Source: Lyngbya confervoides BDU141951 (GTDB taxonomy: Bacteria > Cyanobacteriota > Cyanobacteriia > Thermosynechococcales > Thermosynechococcaceae). From it: DNA of 64,000 nt. The notes below the pieces were generated by a model. That model searched no databases. It saw only the letters and a program-made list of their open reading frames with translations, and was not told the origin of the DNA. The translations under genes and the position numbers were made by a program. Shown here piece by piece: positions 62,749 through 64,000 of this stretch (within the stretch, counting starts at the first letter, position 1; each line of letters opens with the position of its first letter). Where the stretch lies: contig NZ_JTHE03000091.1 of the NCBI RefSeq assembly GCF_000817775.3, positions 1-64,000 on the forward strand. Direction: 5' to 3'.

Positions 62749-64000
62749 TCAAAAATTGGATTCTGGGGCCAACTCTTCCAGAATTCTAAACCGAATGTGG
62801 TTAAGGGCTAAGTTTCCCAGCGAAAAATCCTCCGGCAAATTCTTAGCTGTGAGTTTTTCAAACTTGATCCCTTTTCCCAGCTCGGTGTGAAACCAAGCCA
62901 GCCCCATAAAAAAGCGGGTGGGGTAAGGTCCCCGCTCCGTTTCACCATCTACATTAGATTCCATGGGCAACCAACCGACCCCAGGCAGATAAAATTCTAG
63001 CCAGACGTGATTAAAATCGGGTTCAAGCGGGATAAACCGGCGATCCGGATGGGCCGGGCATTTGTAACGCCCAATGGTTCGACAAGCGATGCCGTTTAAC
63101 CGGGCCAGGGCCAGCAGCACACCCACGTATTCACCGCATGACCCACTCCCGCGATCGAGAACAATATCGGGTGTATCAATGCGGGGCCGGATACTGTAGG
63201 TGAGGCGATCATAGACATAATTGCGAATTCTCAGCATTTTTCGCAACACGTGGGTTTCCGTACCCACGGCTTCCTTGGCTGCCTTTTGCACAATGGTTTT
63301 GTCCATGGCCAGGTCGTCGTCGTCCACCAGATATCGCTGTGCGAGTTCTGGCGGCAACGCCTCGGGATGAACATCCTCGGAGGTGAGGGTATATTTCAGA
63401 CCATACATGTCCAGGACCACCTGCCAGCCCAATAGCCCACCTTGGCCGGGGTGCAGCTGATCAAACTTAAACACTGCCACCTGCTGCCCGGCTTCGGATT
63501 CCAGGGTGAAGGGATGACCCACGGGGCGAATGCTCCTAACTTGCTGCCGCACTGTTTCGGAGGGCAGAGCAATGCGCCATTCCACGGACTCCAGCAGCAG
63601 CGGATCTAGGGCCTGAATTTCTTCCACGTAGGTCAACTCAACCCGATAGCCATTGGAGAGGGTGTAGTGCTGTTCTGCGTTCAACTGCACATGGAGTGGA
63701 TGGATAAAGGTGCGATCGCGATAGGTCAGTTGATGGGAGGGGTCGGAATTGGGATCGTCGCGAATGTAGGGCTCCTCCTGGGCATAGGCAATGTAGCAGG
63801 TGGCCGTTGCCTGGGGATCGGTCCGATAAAAGGCGATCGCTGTGGGGGAATGAAATGGCGTTAGAGCTGCCAGCTGAATCTCGCCCGTGTGGGGATCGAG
63901 CTGGTACACGCTCTGCTCGGTGCGATCGCAAACCCACAGAGATCCGTTGTCCACGGTCAAATTCTCAGATCCCACCCCTGGCTGGGGAAAGCGGTCTATT
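62749..64000 (-). CDS. Transglutaminase-like protein, 5' end beyond the window edge
   Basis: At least 416 residues with an open frame that runs off the right edge. The residues before the in-frame GTG at 63975 (I-D-R-F-P-Q-P-G) continue the coding pattern, so the true start is outside. Residues 1-50 of the visible part resemble a beta-propeller repeat (SLWVCDRTEQSVYQLDPHTG). Middle residues form a beta-rich segment. A transglutaminase-like core follows: catalytic Cys in RGSGSCGEYVGVLLALARLN, then His in FNHVWLEFYLPGVGWLPMES, with an acid in the following NVDGE. Members are usually cysteine peptidases or amide-modifying enzymes; the specific role is unknown. iaaA lies 54 bases downstream. Confidence 0.82.
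   Translation of the reverse strand, partial: IDRFPQPGVGSENLTVDNGSLWVCDRTEQSVYQLDPHTGEIQLAALTPFHSPTAIAFYRTDPQATATCYIAYAQEEPYIRDDPNSDPSHQLTYRDRTFIHPLHVQLNAEQHYTLSNGYRVELTYVEEIQALDPLLLESVEWRIALPSETVRQQVRSIRPVGHPFTLESEAGQQVAVFKFDQLHPGQGGLLGWQVVLDMYGLKYTLTSEDVHPEALPPELAQRYLVDDDDLAMDKTIVQKAAKEAVGTETHVLRKMLRIRNYVYDRLTYSIRPRIDTPDIVLDRGSGSCGEYVGVLLALARLNGIACRTIGRYKCPAHPDRRFIPLEPDFNHVWLEFYLPGVGWLPMESNVDGETERGPYPTRFFMGLAWFHTELGKGIKFEKLTAKNLPEDFSLGNLALNHIRFRILEELAPESNF

Overview
The window is cyanobacterial chromosome. Diagnostic genes are a dnaE split by the cyanobacterial DnaE split intein, an Hli protein, a cyAbrB regulator, ndhD, crtE, a BicA-type bicarbonate transporter, menG, DUF3685/Ycf55 and the cyanophycin genes cphB-cphA. 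Copies of the HIP1 octamer GCGATCGC occur throughout. I cannot assign a genus from sequence alone.

Layout. 0-0.75 kb: end of an rRNA operon (3' part of 23S, then 5S) closed by a bidirectional terminator. 0.77-4.8 kb: a DUF4168 protein, holA, two corrin-ring genes (cobH, cobL) and cyAbrB. 5.3-15.8 kb: hli, then the C-terminal half of DnaE with its intein fragment on the + strand. A TPR protein, a rhomboid protease, DUF3685, a small membrane protein, sigA and a polysaccharide deacetylase follow. The N-terminal DnaE half with IntN is on the - strand. 16-19.5 kb: isoprenoid and one-carbon genes (fni, crtE, folD) and a DUF212 protein. 19.9-22.5 kb: a zinc-ribbon/kinase/FGE-fold fusion whose C-terminus looks like the variable region of a diversity-generating retroelement (DGR). 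22.5-31.4 kb: ndhD, mutS2, mrdA (PBP2), a short SepF and hflX. 32-37.3 kb: a GH10 hydrolase and a Co/Ni ECF transporter operon. 37.8-45.2 kb: ddl, lepB, ilvD, a flavin monooxygenase, an M48 peptidase and a secreted protein. 45.3-53.8 kb: psiE, bicA, menG, then a + strand run beginning with a cNMP-domain/degenerate sigma54-AAA/membrane polyferredoxin fusion, followed by YkgJ, two half-size GDT1 proteins and a glycosyltransferase. 53.9-64 kb: an FHA-PAS-GGDEF-EAL protein, acylphosphatase, a methyltransferase, cphB-cphA, a facing isoaspartyl peptidase gene, and a transglutaminase-like gene cut by the window edge.

How genes work together. The two DnaE halves should be joined by protein trans-splicing, with HolA in the same polymerase III holoenzyme. 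CphA makes cyanophycin, CphB cuts it to beta-Asp-Arg, and the isoaspartyl peptidase can release the amino acids. The Co/Ni importer could feed cobalt to the corrin pathway represented by cobH-cobL, although nickel is equally possible. Fni and CrtE supply C5 and C20 isoprenoids, and MenG methylates the phylloquinone ring.

Most notable observations: (1) the dnaE halves lie only 7.6 kb apart in opposite orientation, so one inversion would rebuild a continuous intein-containing gene; (2) the kinase-FGE protein carries an adenine-mutagenesis-like codon pattern, with no reverse transcriptase or template in the window; (3) hflX appears to start at an AUC codon; (4) the sigma54-like/polyferredoxin fusion has lost the motifs needed for sigma54 activation.
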